49,964 nt of DNA. Origin: Acinetobacter pecorum (GTDB lineage Bacteria; Pseudomonadota; Gammaproteobacteria; Pseudomonadales; Moraxellaceae). Position numbers and translations under genes: made by a program. Below the pieces are notes generated by a model, which saw nothing but the letters and a program-made list of their open reading frames with translations, was not told where the DNA came from and ran no database searches. This document shows positions 25,614 through 36,704 of the stretch, one piece after another (position 1 is the stretch's first letter; each line of letters begins with the position of its first letter). Location of the stretch: assembly GCF_014837015.1 (NCBI RefSeq), contig NZ_JACSPT010000022.1, positions 1-49,964 on the forward strand, read 5' to 3'.

Positions 25614-26996
25614 ATGCTTTGGACGGACTGCTTAAATCGCCTGCGACAAGAGCTCTCTGGAAATGTCTTTACCATGTGGATTCGGCCATTGGTTGCAGAA
25701 GAGCTGGAGGATACCTTGCGTCTTTATGCACCGAATCCTTACTGGACGCGCTACATTCAGGAACATCATCTGGAACTGATTTCAATTCTGGCAGAACAGC
25801 TGTCTGAAGGTCGCGTGCGTAAAGTTGAAATTCTGGTAGATTCTCGCCCGGGGGCAATCTTGTCTGCGAGTGAACAGCCGGCCACCACGACTGCTGCACT
25901 AGAATCCGCACCTGTTGTCGCGCCATCCCCGCGTCCCAAGAAAGAAAAAGAAGATTCAGGCAAAAATAGCCGTAAACGTCAGTTGAACCCCTTATTCACC
26001 TTTTCGCTGTTTGTGGAAGGTCGTTCTAACCAGATGGCAGCAGAAACCTGTCGTAAGGTACTGACCCAGCTGGGTGCTTCCCAGCATAACCCCTTATTTT
26101 TATATGGTCCGACTGGTCTGGGTAAAACCCATTTGATGCAGGCAGTCGGCAATGCACTGTTGCAGGCCAAACCGAATGCCCGGGTCATGTACATGACCGC
26201 AGAAAGTTTTGTGCAGGATTTTGTCAGCTCTTTGCAGCAGGGCAAGGTTGAAGAGTTTAAAAAGAACTGCCGCTCTCTGGATCTGTTACTGGTTGATGAT
26301 ATCCATCTGCTGGCGGGTAAAGAAGCCAGTCTGGTGGAGTTTTTCTATACTTTTAACGCACTGCTGGACGAGTCCAAGCAGATTATCCTGACCTCGGATC
26401 GTTATCCTAAAGAGCTGACCGAACTGGATCCACGTCTGGTTTCACGTTTTTCCTGGGGCTTATCGGTAGGTGTTGAACCACCGGATATTGAAACCCGGAT
26501 TGAAATTTTGCTGAAAAAAGCAGAAAACACCGGAGTGGATTTACCACGTAACTGTGCGCTGTTTATTGCTCAGCAGGTCGTGGCCAATGTACGTGAGCTT
26601 GAAGGTGCGCTGAATAAAGTGGTGGCGATTTCACGTTTCAAAGGCACGCCGATTGATCTGGATGTAGTGCGTGAATCTTTGAAAGATGTGCTGGCGATTC
26701 GAGCGCGTACCATCAGTACTGAAAACATTCAGCGTGTGGTCAGTGAATATTTCCGTATTCCGTTAAAAGAGATTGTTGGTCCAAAACGTACCCGGATTTA
26801 TGCCCGCCCCCGTCAGCTGGCGATGGGCTTGGCCCGTGAACTCACCGGCGACAGTTTTCCGGAAATTGGCATGGCTTTTGGGGGGCGTGATCACAGTACC
26901 GTGATGCATGCCTGCGAGAAAGTACAGAGCCTGCGCGAAGAAGATCCGATCTTTAACGAAGACTATAAAAACCTGCAACGTCTGTTGCAAAGTTGA
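25614..26996 (+). CDS. dnaA: Chromosomal replication initiator DnaA
   Basis: DnaA binds DnaA boxes, opens the origin and loads the helicase. Domain I (about 1-80) begins MLWTDCLNRLRQELSGNVFTMWIRPL. A Ser/Pro/Lys-rich linker (domain II, 85-120) follows. The AAA+ domain carries the Walker A loop GPTGLGKT at 165-172 and Walker B LLLVDD near 224-229. Domain IV ends with RELTGDSFPEIGMAFGGRDHSTVMHA, the DNA-binding helix-turn-helix signature. Length is 460 residues. AGGGG stands at proper distance from ATG 25614. It heads dnaA-dnaN-recF-gyrB. Confidence 0.99.
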   Translation: MLWTDCLNRLRQELSGNVFTMWIRPLVAEELEDTLRLYAPNPYWTRYIQEHHLELISILAEQLSEGRVRKVEILVDSRPGAILSASEQPATTTAALESAPVVAPSPRPKKEKEDSGKNSRKRQLNPLFTFSLFVEGRSNQMAAETCRKVLTQLGASQHNPLFLYGPTGLGKTHLMQAVGNALLQAKPNARVMYMTAESFVQDFVSSLQQGKVEEFKKNCRSLDLLLVDDIHLLAGKEASLVEFFYTFNALLDESKQIILTSDRYPKELTELDPRLVSRFSWGLSVGVEPPDIETRIEILLKKAENTGVDLPRNCALFIAQQVVANVRELEGALNKVVAISRFKGTPIDLDVVRESLKDVLAIRARTISTENIQRVVSEYFRIPLKEIVGPKRTRIYARPRQLAMGLARELTGDSFPEIGMAFGGRDHSTVMHACEKVQSLREEDPIFNEDYKNLQRLLQS

Positions 26997-27022
26997 CCGA
27001 AAACGCTCAAATTCTATTCTTG

Positions 27023-27047
27023 CTATGCGGCTGCTTTTGCCGCATAG
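27023..27047 (+). other. Stem-loop between dnaA and dnaN
   Basis: CTATGCGGC (27023-27031) and GCCGCATAG (27039-27047) form a perfect nine-base-pair stem with a seven-base loop. No T-run follows, so it is not a standard terminator. It may be a processing or stability element in the dnaA-dnaN mRNA. Confidence 0.55.
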
Positions 27048-27104
27048 TAAACCGTCAAAAAATCACTTTTTCTATATTAATCTTCAGCTTTAGAGGAATG
27101 CACC

Positions 27105-28253
27105 GTGCGTTTAAAAATCGCGAAAGAAAGCTTACTGAATGTTCTCTCACATGTCGTAGGAGCGGTTGAACGTCGCCATACCTTGAATATCCTGTCTAAT
27201 CTGAAAATTCAGGTGACCGCACAAGCATTGACCGTAACCGGTTCGGATCTGGAGGTTGAGCTGGTGGCGAGTACGGCGCTGGCTGAAGGTGCCTGTCTGC
27301 AGGAAGGTGAGACCACAGTTCCTGCACGTAAACTGATTGATATCTGTAAGTCACTTCCTTCAGCGGCATTGATCGATTTGCATATTACTGAAGACCAGCG
27401 CTGCATTCTTAAATCAGGTAACAGCCGTTTTGTACTGGGTACCTTGCCTGCTGATGATTATCCATTACTAAATACTGAAAACACGCAAGGCACGCAAGTG
27501 ACAGTGACACAGCGTGAACTGAAACGCCTGTTTGAAAAAACTGCTTTTGCCATGGCGGTTCAGGATGTGCGTTTTTACCTGACCGGTACCTTGCTGGAAA
27601 TTGATGCCAATCAGCTTCGTGCAGTAACTACCGATGGCCACCGTCTGGCATTGTGTGAAACGACAGCACAATCTACGGCAACCCAGCCGATTCAGGCGAT
27701 TGTGCCACGTAAAGCCGTTGCAGAATTACAGCGTCTGCTGAGCGTTGAAGATGAGCAATTATCTTTATTGATTGGTCGTGAACTGCTCAATGTGACCATT
27801 ACCATGCCAAGCCGTGACAAGGAACAGGCGGATATTACCGTACGTTTCACGACTAAACTGATTGATGGTAAGTTCCCGGACTACCGCCGTGTAATTCCAC
27901 GTGGTGGCGACAAAGTGGTGATGATCGCACATGACGTGTTCAAGCAGTCTTTGCAACGTGTGGCGATTTTAAGTAATGAAAAACTTCGCGGTGTGTTTCT
28001 GAACTTCAATGCCGATTCCTTGCAGCTTCGCGCCAATAACCCGGAGCAGGATGAAGCAATTGAAGACCTGGCAATTCAATATCCAGATTCCCCGCTAGAA
28101 ATGTCATTTAATGCGCAGTATCTAATTGAAGTGCTCGGTGTACTGGATGGCGATGATGTGTCGATGACCATGACTGAAGCGAACCAGTCTGTTTTGGTAC
28201 AGGACCCGGCACATACAGATCAAGTCTATGTTGTCATGCCGATGCGTGTTTAA
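27105..28253 (+). CDS. dnaN: DNA polymerase III beta subunit (sliding clamp)
   Basis: The ring-shaped homodimeric clamp tethers DNA polymerase III to the template. The 382-residue protein shows three repeated clamp folds and conserved stretches such as RRHTLNILSNL, TDGHRLAL and the C-terminal VVMPMRV. It starts at GTG 27105, with GAGGA eight bases upstream. The intergenic gap to dnaA (108 bases) contains a stable stem-loop but no clear terminator. recF follows after 29 bases. Confidence 0.98.
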   Translation: MRLKIAKESLLNVLSHVVGAVERRHTLNILSNLKIQVTAQALTVTGSDLEVELVASTALAEGACLQEGETTVPARKLIDICKSLPSAALIDLHITEDQRCILKSGNSRFVLGTLPADDYPLLNTENTQGTQVTVTQRELKRLFEKTAFAMAVQDVRFYLTGTLLEIDANQLRAVTTDGHRLALCETTAQSTATQPIQAIVPRKAVAELQRLLSVEDEQLSLLIGRELLNVTITMPSRDKEQADITVRFTTKLIDGKFPDYRRVIPRGGDKVVMIAHDVFKQSLQRVAILSNEKLRGVFLNFNADSLQLRANNPEQDEAIEDLAIQYPDSPLEMSFNAQYLIEVLGVLDGDDVSMTMTEANQSVLVQDPAHTDQVYVVMPMRV

Positions 28254-28282
28254 GCCGCGGCTTTTTGATACTCAGATAAGCT

Positions 28283-29362
28283 ATGCATATTACGCGTTTA
28301 CATATTGAGCGTGTACGGAATTTAAAGACGGTTGCTCTCCACGGATTGCAGCCGTTTAATGTTTTTTATGGCCAAAATGGTTCAGGTAAAACCTCGATTT
28401 TAGAGGCGATTCATTTACTGGCTGCCGGGCGTTCCTTCCGTACCCATATTCCCAAAAATTATATCCAGCATGGCGCACAAGATGCGATTGTGTTTGCACA
28501 GTCTACGACTGAAAAAATTGGCATGCAAAAAATGGCTGGCGGGGAACAGTTGATTAAGGTCAATGGTGATCTGGTCGCGACTCAGGGTCAGCTGGCCAAA
28601 CTGCTACCCTTGCAGCTGATTGATCCGCAAAGTACCGATATTATTGATCATGGTGCCAAACCACGGCGTCAATTGCTGGACTGGTTGATGTTCCACGTGG
28701 AACCGGAATTTTATCATGCCTGGCAATATTATTCGCGTGCGCTGAAACAGCGGAACAGCCTGCTCAAAAGCAAACGCTTTCTCAGTCTTTCCGATCTGGA
28801 ACCGTGGAACCAGATGCTGAGTGAATATGGAGAAATCCTGCATTCGCAGCGTGTCGGGATCGTAGAACAATGGAAGCCATTTTTTGAAGATGATCTGAAA
28901 CAGTTGTTACCTGACGTACAGGTCAGTCTGGAATACAGTCCAGGCTTCCATAGTGAAAGCGGTCTGTTGAATGACCTGACCAATCATCATGAAAAAGACT
29001 GCGAGCGACGCTATACCGAATATGGTCCACATCGCGCAGATTTGCGTTTAAAGACCCCGATGGGGGACGCAGATGTAATCCTGTCGCGCGGGCAGAAAAA
29101 GCTGCTGATGATCGCATTAAAACTGTCGCAAATCGCAATGCTACATTCTTGTAATAAGGAAACTGTGGTATTATTAGATGATGTGACAGCAGAATTAGAT
29201 TTAACCGCACAACAACGTTTAATTGAGCGATTGAGCCAACTTGGTAGTCAAGTTTTTATTACCACCTTAGACCATGAAGCAGTACAGAAGCACTTACATG
29301 ATTTGTCTATCTCATATCAGTTATTCAGTGTTGAAAACGGTACTGTTCAAGTTGTGCAATAA
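28283..29362 (+). CDS. recF: Recombination mediator RecF
   Basis: RecF, an SMC-like ATPase, helps load RecA at single-strand gaps. Walker A is GQNGSGKTS near the N-terminus, the ABC-type signature is LSRGQKKLL, and Walker B is [12 protein letters not shown]. The length of 359 residues is standard. ATG 28283 lies 29 bases behind the dnaN stop. A parS-like site (28689-28704) is embedded in the codons for MFHVEP. gyrB follows after 56 bases. Confidence 0.97.
   Translation: MHITRLHIERVRNLKTVALHGLQPFNVFYGQNGSGKTSILEAIHLLAAGRSFRTHIPKNYIQHGAQDAIVFAQSTTEKIGMQKMAGGEQLIKVNGDLVATQGQLAKLLPLQLIDPQSTDIIDHGAKPRRQLLDWLMFHVEPEFYHAWQYYSRALKQRNSLLKSKRFLSLSDLEPWNQMLSEYGEILHSQRVGIVEQWKPFFEDDLKQLLPDVQVSLEYSPGFHSESGLLNDLTNHHEKDCERRYTEYGPHRADLRLKTPMGDADVILSRGQKKLLMIALKLSQIAMLHSCNKETVVLLDDVTAELDLTAQQRLIERLSQLGSQVFITTLDHEAVQKHLHDLSISYQLFSVENGTVQVVQ
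28689..28704. promoter_or_regulatory. parS-like ParB-binding site inside recF
   Basis: TGTTCCACGTGGAACC holds the perfect 14-base palindrome GTTCCACGTGGAAC, which agrees with the Pseudomonas-type parS. It lies within the recF coding sequence about 3.1 kb downstream of the dnaA start, on the other side of the origin from the site at 19392. Confidence 0.8.
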
Positions 29363-29409
29363 TATTTTTTGAGTTTTACCCATCTTTGGATAGACCTATT
29401 TTTCACTAG

Positions 29410-31887
<2,478 letters not shown>

Positions 31888-31910
31888 TCCTTCAGGATAA
31901 AATCAAACAT

Positions 31911-31939
31911 AAAAAAGCGCCTTTCGAGGCGCTTTTTTT
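31911..31939 (+). terminator. Intrinsic terminator of gyrB
   Basis: AAAAAAGCGCC and GGCGCTTTTTTT pair around TTTCGA, 24 bases beyond the gyrB stop codon. Confidence 0.9.
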
Positions 31940-31988
31940 AGATCAATTTTTTACTCATATCCTGTGGACTAGGCAGAATAGAGTAAAT

Positions 31989-32333
31989 ATGGACAGATTT
32001 TTAGATATCGAACTGGTTCATTTTAGTTTTAAAAAGCCGGATTGAGTGAGCCAGTTGGATTCTAGGAAAGGGGTTAGGTATAGATCCACCAGCTTGGAGG
32101 AAGACAGGAAGTTTGGAATGAGTATCTCATTATAAAAATGAACTGCATCAGAAATTTAAAGAGAATTTTTTGAATAATAAGGTGAGGGAGAAAGACGCTA
32201 TTTATGCGATGAGGAGTATCTATACAGTCCAAAATGTTGGGTGAACACTGTATCGGTCAAAATGGAATTAAAGGAATATATACAATAAGGGCTGTTCAAA
32301 CGCTTAGTAGGGAATTGGCTAAAAATAAAAAAT
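31989..32333 (+). pseudogene. Possible remnant of an unidentified gene
   Basis: No single frame is open, but neighbouring frames on the plus strand give protein-like stretches that could be joined: MDRFLDIELVHFSFKKPD (from 31989), then VREKDAIYAMRSIYTVQNVG (about 32183-32242), then GEHCIGQNGIKGIYTIRAVQ with a stop at 32331-32333. Two or more frameshifts or stops would be required. I do not recognise the family. The stretch may equally be plain non-coding sequence. Confidence 0.3.
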
Positions 32334-32486
32334 AGCTTGTTCAAAAAAATCCAATATCCCAAAAGAAATGAAAAATTGCTGAATATAAATTTTTATATTT
32401 TCAATAACTTGTAAAAAATTTGGTATAAGAAGTTAAATAATACGTGAATGGTATTGCTTTAAGCGTGTAGTAAGCCTGATTAAATA

Positions 32487-32650
32487 TGTGGATAACTCTG
32501 AAGTTATCCACGATTTTTATGTGAATAAGATAGTATTTTACGATGAGTTTTAATTCACTTCTTAATTCTTTTTTTAAATTCAAAGTTAAACTTTATGGTC
32601 TTGTGGGTAAGTGTTTTTAAATTTAAAATAGCACTTTAAATTTAAAAATG
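32487..32650. other. Inverted DnaA-box pair followed by AT-rich TTTAAATT tracts
   Basis: GTGGATAACT (32488-32497) and AGTTATCCAC (32502-32511) are exact inverted repeats. They comprise one perfect DnaA box (TGTGGATAA, 32487-32495) and one with a single mismatch (TTATCCACG, 32504-32512). Three TTTAAATT-type tracts follow between about 32570 and 32650. The mix resembles the main origin and the island at 5.2-5.65 kb. The function is unknown. Confidence 0.6.
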
Positions 32651-33030
32651 GATTTGGCGAGATATTCGTAGAGTGTCCAGACTATTTTCTATATGGGTTT
32701 TAAAATAATAAATTATTATAAATTATATACTTGTGTATATAGTGTAGTTTCTCTAACCATTGGCGTGGAACATATTTTTTAATCAAAACTCAGGGTGTAG
32801 TTAAACTACATAGTTAATTTAATAATCAAGTGAACTTTCATTTTTATTTAAAATCATAATATTATCGATCTTTGCTTAATTTTTTCTTTTTCCTCTTAGG
32901 GCTTATTTTTGACTTCATTAGTGAAAATCGAACATCTCTTTCGTTTCTGGATAGAAAAGAGGGAGGGGATTGCTGAAGTGTGATGAGGAGGAGTAGAAAA
33001 AAGAGGAGTGATAAAATAACTATAAAAATA
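32651..33030. other. AT-rich non-coding stretch
   Basis: No convincing gene is present. A 15-base inverted repeat, TGTAGTT-A-AACTACA, lies at 32796-32810 and could be an operator or a weak hairpin. A minus-strand frame of 67 codons starting at 33065 begins inside the terminator of the next gene and is rejected. Confidence 0.45.
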
Positions 33031-33054
33031 AAAAAAAGCGCCTGACGGCGCTTT
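33031..33054 (-). terminator. Intrinsic terminator of the formaldehyde-dehydrogenase-like gene
   Basis: On the minus strand AAAGCGCC and GGCGCTTT pair around GTCA and are followed by a run of T. Confidence 0.88.
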
Positions 33055-33067
33055 CCTTTAATCATCT

Positions 33068-34231
33068 TTATGGCGTCAGGATGACTTTACGGCAATCTTC
33101 TTCCCGTTTATCAAAGATACGATAACCTTCAGCTGCATCTTCCAGTTTCATGCGATGGGTAATGATTACATCAGGAGAAAGATCCCCATTTTCAATATAT
33201 TCTAATAACTGCGGCAGATACTTATGCACATGAGTTTGTCCCATTTTAAAGGTCAAACCTTTGTCGAAGGCATCGCCGAACAGGAAGCCATGAATTGGGC
33301 CGGCATAAACTCCCGGTACACTGACTACGCCGCCACGACGGACTGCCGCAATACATTGTCTCAGGGCAGAGCCACTCGAACCTTCTAGTTTCAGATTGGT
33401 CATTACAGTTTCCAGAACGCTACCTTTGGCTTCAAAACCAACAGCATCAATGACTGCATCAACCCCACGATAACCTGCGGTATTTTGAATAATAAACTCA
33501 GCAGCATCGACTTCATCAAAATTGACCGGAATCGCCCCATAAGTTTGATGAGCAAATCGCAAGCGGTAAGGATGGTGATCGACCATGAAGATCTGTTCAG
33601 CACCGAGCATCCGTGCACAGGCAGCAGCAAGTAGACCCACTGGTCCAGCTCCATAAATGGCGACACTGGAACCTCGACCAACTTGGGCATTGGTGACCGC
33701 CTGCCAGGCAGTCGGCAGAATATCGGTCAGGAACAATACTTTTTCATCCGGCAAGGAGCCGGGTACCTTAAACGGGCCCACATTGCCTTTGGGAATTCGT
33801 ACATATTCGGCTTGACCACCTGGCACACCACCATACAGGTGGCTATATCCAAACAATGCTGCACCGGGTGGAATCTGCTTTTTATTCAGGATGGCACCAC
33901 GGCCTGTATTGGTATTCTCACAGGCAGCCATGAGTTCATGCTCACAGAAAAAACAGTGTCCGCATGCAATCACAAACGGAATAATAACCCGGTCACCTTT
34001 TTTTACTGAAGTGACTTCAGGACCGACTTCTTCAACCACCCCCATAAATTCATGACCAAAAATATCCCCTTGTTCGGTTGCTGGAATTTTCCCCCGATAA
34101 AGATGCAGATCTGAGCCACAGATGGCAGTGGCCGTTACTCTAAGGATGACATCATCTGCTTCCTGAATGACTGGATCAGGAACGGATTCAACTCGTACAT
34201 CGCGAGTACCGTGATAAGTAAGAGCACGCAT
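33068..34231 (-). CDS. Zinc-dependent alcohol dehydrogenase, formaldehyde-dehydrogenase-like
   Basis: This 387-residue MDR enzyme belongs to the formaldehyde dehydrogenase/dismutase-like branch. Catalytic-zinc motifs are [11 protein letters not shown] and [12 protein letters not shown]. The structural-zinc lobe is [15 protein letters not shown]. The extra loop [30 protein letters not shown] and the segment [13 protein letters not shown] are typical of the branch. The nucleotide-binding motif is [14 protein letters not shown]. It probably oxidises an aldehyde or alcohol with a tightly bound or soluble NAD; the true substrate is unknown. GAGGA lies seven bases before ATG at 34229-34231. It differs clearly from the dehydrogenase at 10 kb. 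Confidence 0.88.
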   Translation of the reverse strand: MRALTYHGTRDVRVESVPDPVIQEADDVILRVTATAICGSDLHLYRGKIPATEQGDIFGHEFMGVVEEVGPEVTSVKKGDRVIIPFVIACGHCFFCEHELMAACENTNTGRGAILNKKQIPPGAALFGYSHLYGGVPGGQAEYVRIPKGNVGPFKVPGSLPDEKVLFLTDILPTAWQAVTNAQVGRGSSVAIYGAGPVGLLAAACARMLGAEQIFMVDHHPYRLRFAHQTYGAIPVNFDEVDAAEFIIQNTAGYRGVDAVIDAVGFEAKGSVLETVMTNLKLEGSSGSALRQCIAAVRRGGVVSVPGVYAGPIHGFLFGDAFDKGLTFKMGQTHVHKYLPQLLEYIENGDLSPDVIITHRMKLEDAAEGYRIFDKREEDCRKVILTP

Positions 34232-34493
34232 GCGGATTTCCTCTCTAGTTCAACATTAAACAGACTTGAATTTAAGGCTGCCAAAAATTAAAAGTACTTG
34301 TATTAGAGCCTTAGGAGGTAAACTGGCGCTGTAAATTAATGTATGAAAAAAGCCACTCAACTGTTTAAAAAATAAACTTATATAAGAGTTGCGTAATTCG
34401 CATACAAAATGTGTCAATTAATCAATAAAGAGGAAACTTGAAAGCACGGGGGAATAAAATGGGTAAAAAAATATTGAAACTAGACTATTCAAA
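34232..34493. other. Intergenic region between the dehydrogenase and ABC-F genes
   Basis: About 330 AT-rich bases separate the two genes, including the ABC-F terminator at the right. An AGGAGGT at 34313-34319 on the plus strand is not followed by a sensible frame. I see no other structure. Confidence 0.4.
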
Positions 34494-34530
34494 TAAAAAA
34501 AGAGACGAGTAACGATTGTTACCCATCTCT
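34494..34530 (-). terminator. Intrinsic terminator of the ABC-F gene
   Basis: On the minus strand AGAGATGGGTAAC pairs with GTTACTCGTCTCT (two wobble pairs) and is followed by seven T. Confidence 0.75.
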
Positions 34531-34557
34531 CAGCTAATGAATGGGATAGAAACAGCT

Positions 34558-36489
34558 TTAGAAGGATTGTTCCAGATTTTCCAGTTCCATCATCAGTTCC
34601 AGCATCTGTTCTTCGGCTGTTTCCAGCTTGGTTTTCAGCTCGGTTTGCTCATTCATCAATTTCAGTAAGTCGTTTTTACGTGATGCTTCATATAAAGCGC
34701 TGTCACCGAGTAAGGTTTCAATTTCAGCCAGGCGCGGTTGAAGCTTTGCAATCTGTGCTTCGCATTTTTCAATATTTTTACGAATCGGACGGCTGAGTTC
34801 CCGCTGGCGCGCAGCTTCTTTACGTTGAGCTTCTTTATCCAGTTTGGAAATAGTCGGTTTGACTTCAACCTGAGATTTTACCGGTTCGGCCGGCTTTTGC
34901 CCGTTTTTGATCATCTCGCTCCGGGCCTGGCGTAACCAGTCCGCATAAGCAGCGAGATCACCGTCAAATTCACGGCATTGACCATTATGAACCAGTAACA
35001 GTTCATCACAGACACTGGCAATCAGCTGGCGTTCATGCGAAACCAGTACCACGGCACCCTGGAAATCTTGCAAGGCCATGGTCAGTGCATGACGCATATC
35101 CAGATCTAAGTGGTTGGTTGGCTCATCCAGAATCAGTACATTGGGACGCTGCCAGACAATCAGTGCCAAGGCCAGACGTGCGCGCTCACCGCCCGAGAAG
35201 CTTTCACTTGGCGTATCCATACGTTCGCCACTAAACCCAAAACTACCCAGGAAAGAACGCAGGCTGGCTTCACTGATTTTTTTATCGGCAATACGTGCCA
35301 GCTGTAACATTGGGCTGGCATTGCCATCCAGTGCGTCCATCTGATGCTGGGCAAAATAACCGATATTGAGCAATTCTGAATCTTTACGCAGACCTTGAAT
35401 CAGTTTTAAGTCACCGACCAGTGATTTGATCAGCGTGGATTTACCGGCGCCATTCATCCCGAGCAAACCGATCCGGCTGTTTGGCGTGATCTGTAAATTT
35501 ACATTGGTCACAATCAGCTTGTCACCATAACCGATATCGGCATGTTCCAGTTGCAATAATGGCGAACTCATTTTGGTCGGTTCACGGAAACTGAAAGTAA
35601 ATGGTGTATCGACATGCGCAGCAGACAGCTCCTGCATACGTTCCAGTTGCTTGATCCGGCTCTGGGCCTGTTTGGCTTTGGTCGCTTGCGCTTTGAACCG
35701 GTCAATATATTTTTGCAGATGCGCACGAGTTTCTAGCTGCTTTTCATAAGCCTGCTGCTGCTGCGCCAGACGTTCACTGCGGGTACGCTCGAAAGTCGAG
35801 TAGTTGCCGGTATATAAAGTCAGTTCCTGATTTTCGATATGTAAAATATGATCGGTAATCGCATCGAGGAAATCCCGGTCATGCGAAATCAGTACCAGGG
35901 TGCCTTCATAAGCCTTGAGCCAGTCTTCGAGCCAGAGAATCGCATCCAGGTCCAGATGGTTGGTCGGTTCATCAAGAAGCAGTAAGTCTGACCGGCTCAT
36001 CAGGGTACGCGCCAGATTCAGGCGCATACGCCAGCCACCAGAAAAACTTGAAACATCCAGTTGTGATTGGTGTTCAAAGAAGCCCAGACCAGCCATCAGC
36101 TGCGAGGCTTTGGCAGGAGCCGAATAACCTGAAATTTCATCAAAACGGCCATATAAATGGGCCAGTTCTGCATCATCAAGTTGATCCGGTTGATCGAGTT
36201 TCTGCTGAATCTCCCAGTATTCTTCATCGCCCGACAACACGAAATCAATGGCTTTCATATCCAGGGCTTTAATTTCCTGAGCCATATGCGCCACAGTCCA
36301 TACCGCAGGTCGGGTCAGTGAACCACTGTCCGATTCCATACCACCGAGCAAGGCTGAAAACAGGGTCGATTTCCCGGCACCATTGACACCGGTTAGGCCA
36401 ATTTTCCATCCTGGGTGTAACTGCATCGACGCTTTTTGAAATAAAACACGTCCACCGCGACGTATAGATAACTGGTCTAACTGAATCAT
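34558..36489 (-). CDS. ABC-F family ATP-binding protein (YheS-like)
   Basis: Soluble ABC-F proteins act on the ribosome and have no membrane domain. Two complete ATPase cassettes are seen. The first has GVNGAGKST, FSGGWRMRL and LLLDEPTNHLDLDAILWLEDWL. The second has GMNGAGKST, FSGGERARL and LILDEPTNHLDLDMRHAL. Between them lies the Arg/Gln-rich P-site linker (SERLAQQQQAYEKQLETRAHLQKYIDRFKAQ begins it). A charged coiled coil forms the C-terminus. At 643 residues it resembles YheS more than Uup or EttA. Start ATG at 36487-36489 opens MIQLDQLSIRRGG, the usual beginning; a TTG seven codons upstream is less likely. Confidence 0.92.
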   Translation of the reverse strand: MIQLDQLSIRRGGRVLFQKASMQLHPGWKIGLTGVNGAGKSTLFSALLGGMESDSGSLTRPAVWTVAHMAQEIKALDMKAIDFVLSGDEEYWEIQQKLDQPDQLDDAELAHLYGRFDEISGYSAPAKASQLMAGLGFFEHQSQLDVSSFSGGWRMRLNLARTLMSRSDLLLLDEPTNHLDLDAILWLEDWLKAYEGTLVLISHDRDFLDAITDHILHIENQELTLYTGNYSTFERTRSERLAQQQQAYEKQLETRAHLQKYIDRFKAQATKAKQAQSRIKQLERMQELSAAHVDTPFTFSFREPTKMSSPLLQLEHADIGYGDKLIVTNVNLQITPNSRIGLLGMNGAGKSTLIKSLVGDLKLIQGLRKDSELLNIGYFAQHQMDALDGNASPMLQLARIADKKISEASLRSFLGSFGFSGERMDTPSESFSGGERARLALALIVWQRPNVLILDEPTNHLDLDMRHALTMALQDFQGAVVLVSHERQLIASVCDELLLVHNGQCREFDGDLAAYADWLRQARSEMIKNGQKPAEPVKSQVEVKPTISKLDKEAQRKEAARQRELSRPIRKNIEKCEAQIAKLQPRLAEIETLLGDSALYEASRKNDLLKLMNEQTELKTKLETAEEQMLELMMELENLEQSF

Positions 36490-36704
36490 TGAGAAATCAA
36501 GGCTAAGCAATAAGATGTGCCTATTCTAAAGGAAAGCCCCAGGAAAATGAAAAATCTTGCAGTTTTTACTGAAATGAAAGGTTTTGACCTCTGTTCCCCA
36601 CTAGGAGGTAAACGCTCAAGTTGAGTAAAAACTCTATTTTTACTGTGAGTAGTCGTTTATAGTTCATATGGTTAGAACAATAAGTACGATAGAGTCAAAT
36701 AAAA

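Noticed and set aside
32862..33065. Minus-strand frame of 67 codons with a hydrophobic stretch
   Set aside because: Its first codons are the terminator hairpin of the neighbouring dehydrogenase gene, and the rest is poly-Leu/Phe and poly-Lys from AT-rich sequence.
34312..36613. TAGGAGGTAAAC repeated on both sides of the ABC-F gene (34312-34323 and 36602-36613)
   Set aside because: Only 12 bases match, the flanks differ and neither copy precedes a reading frame; probably coincidence.
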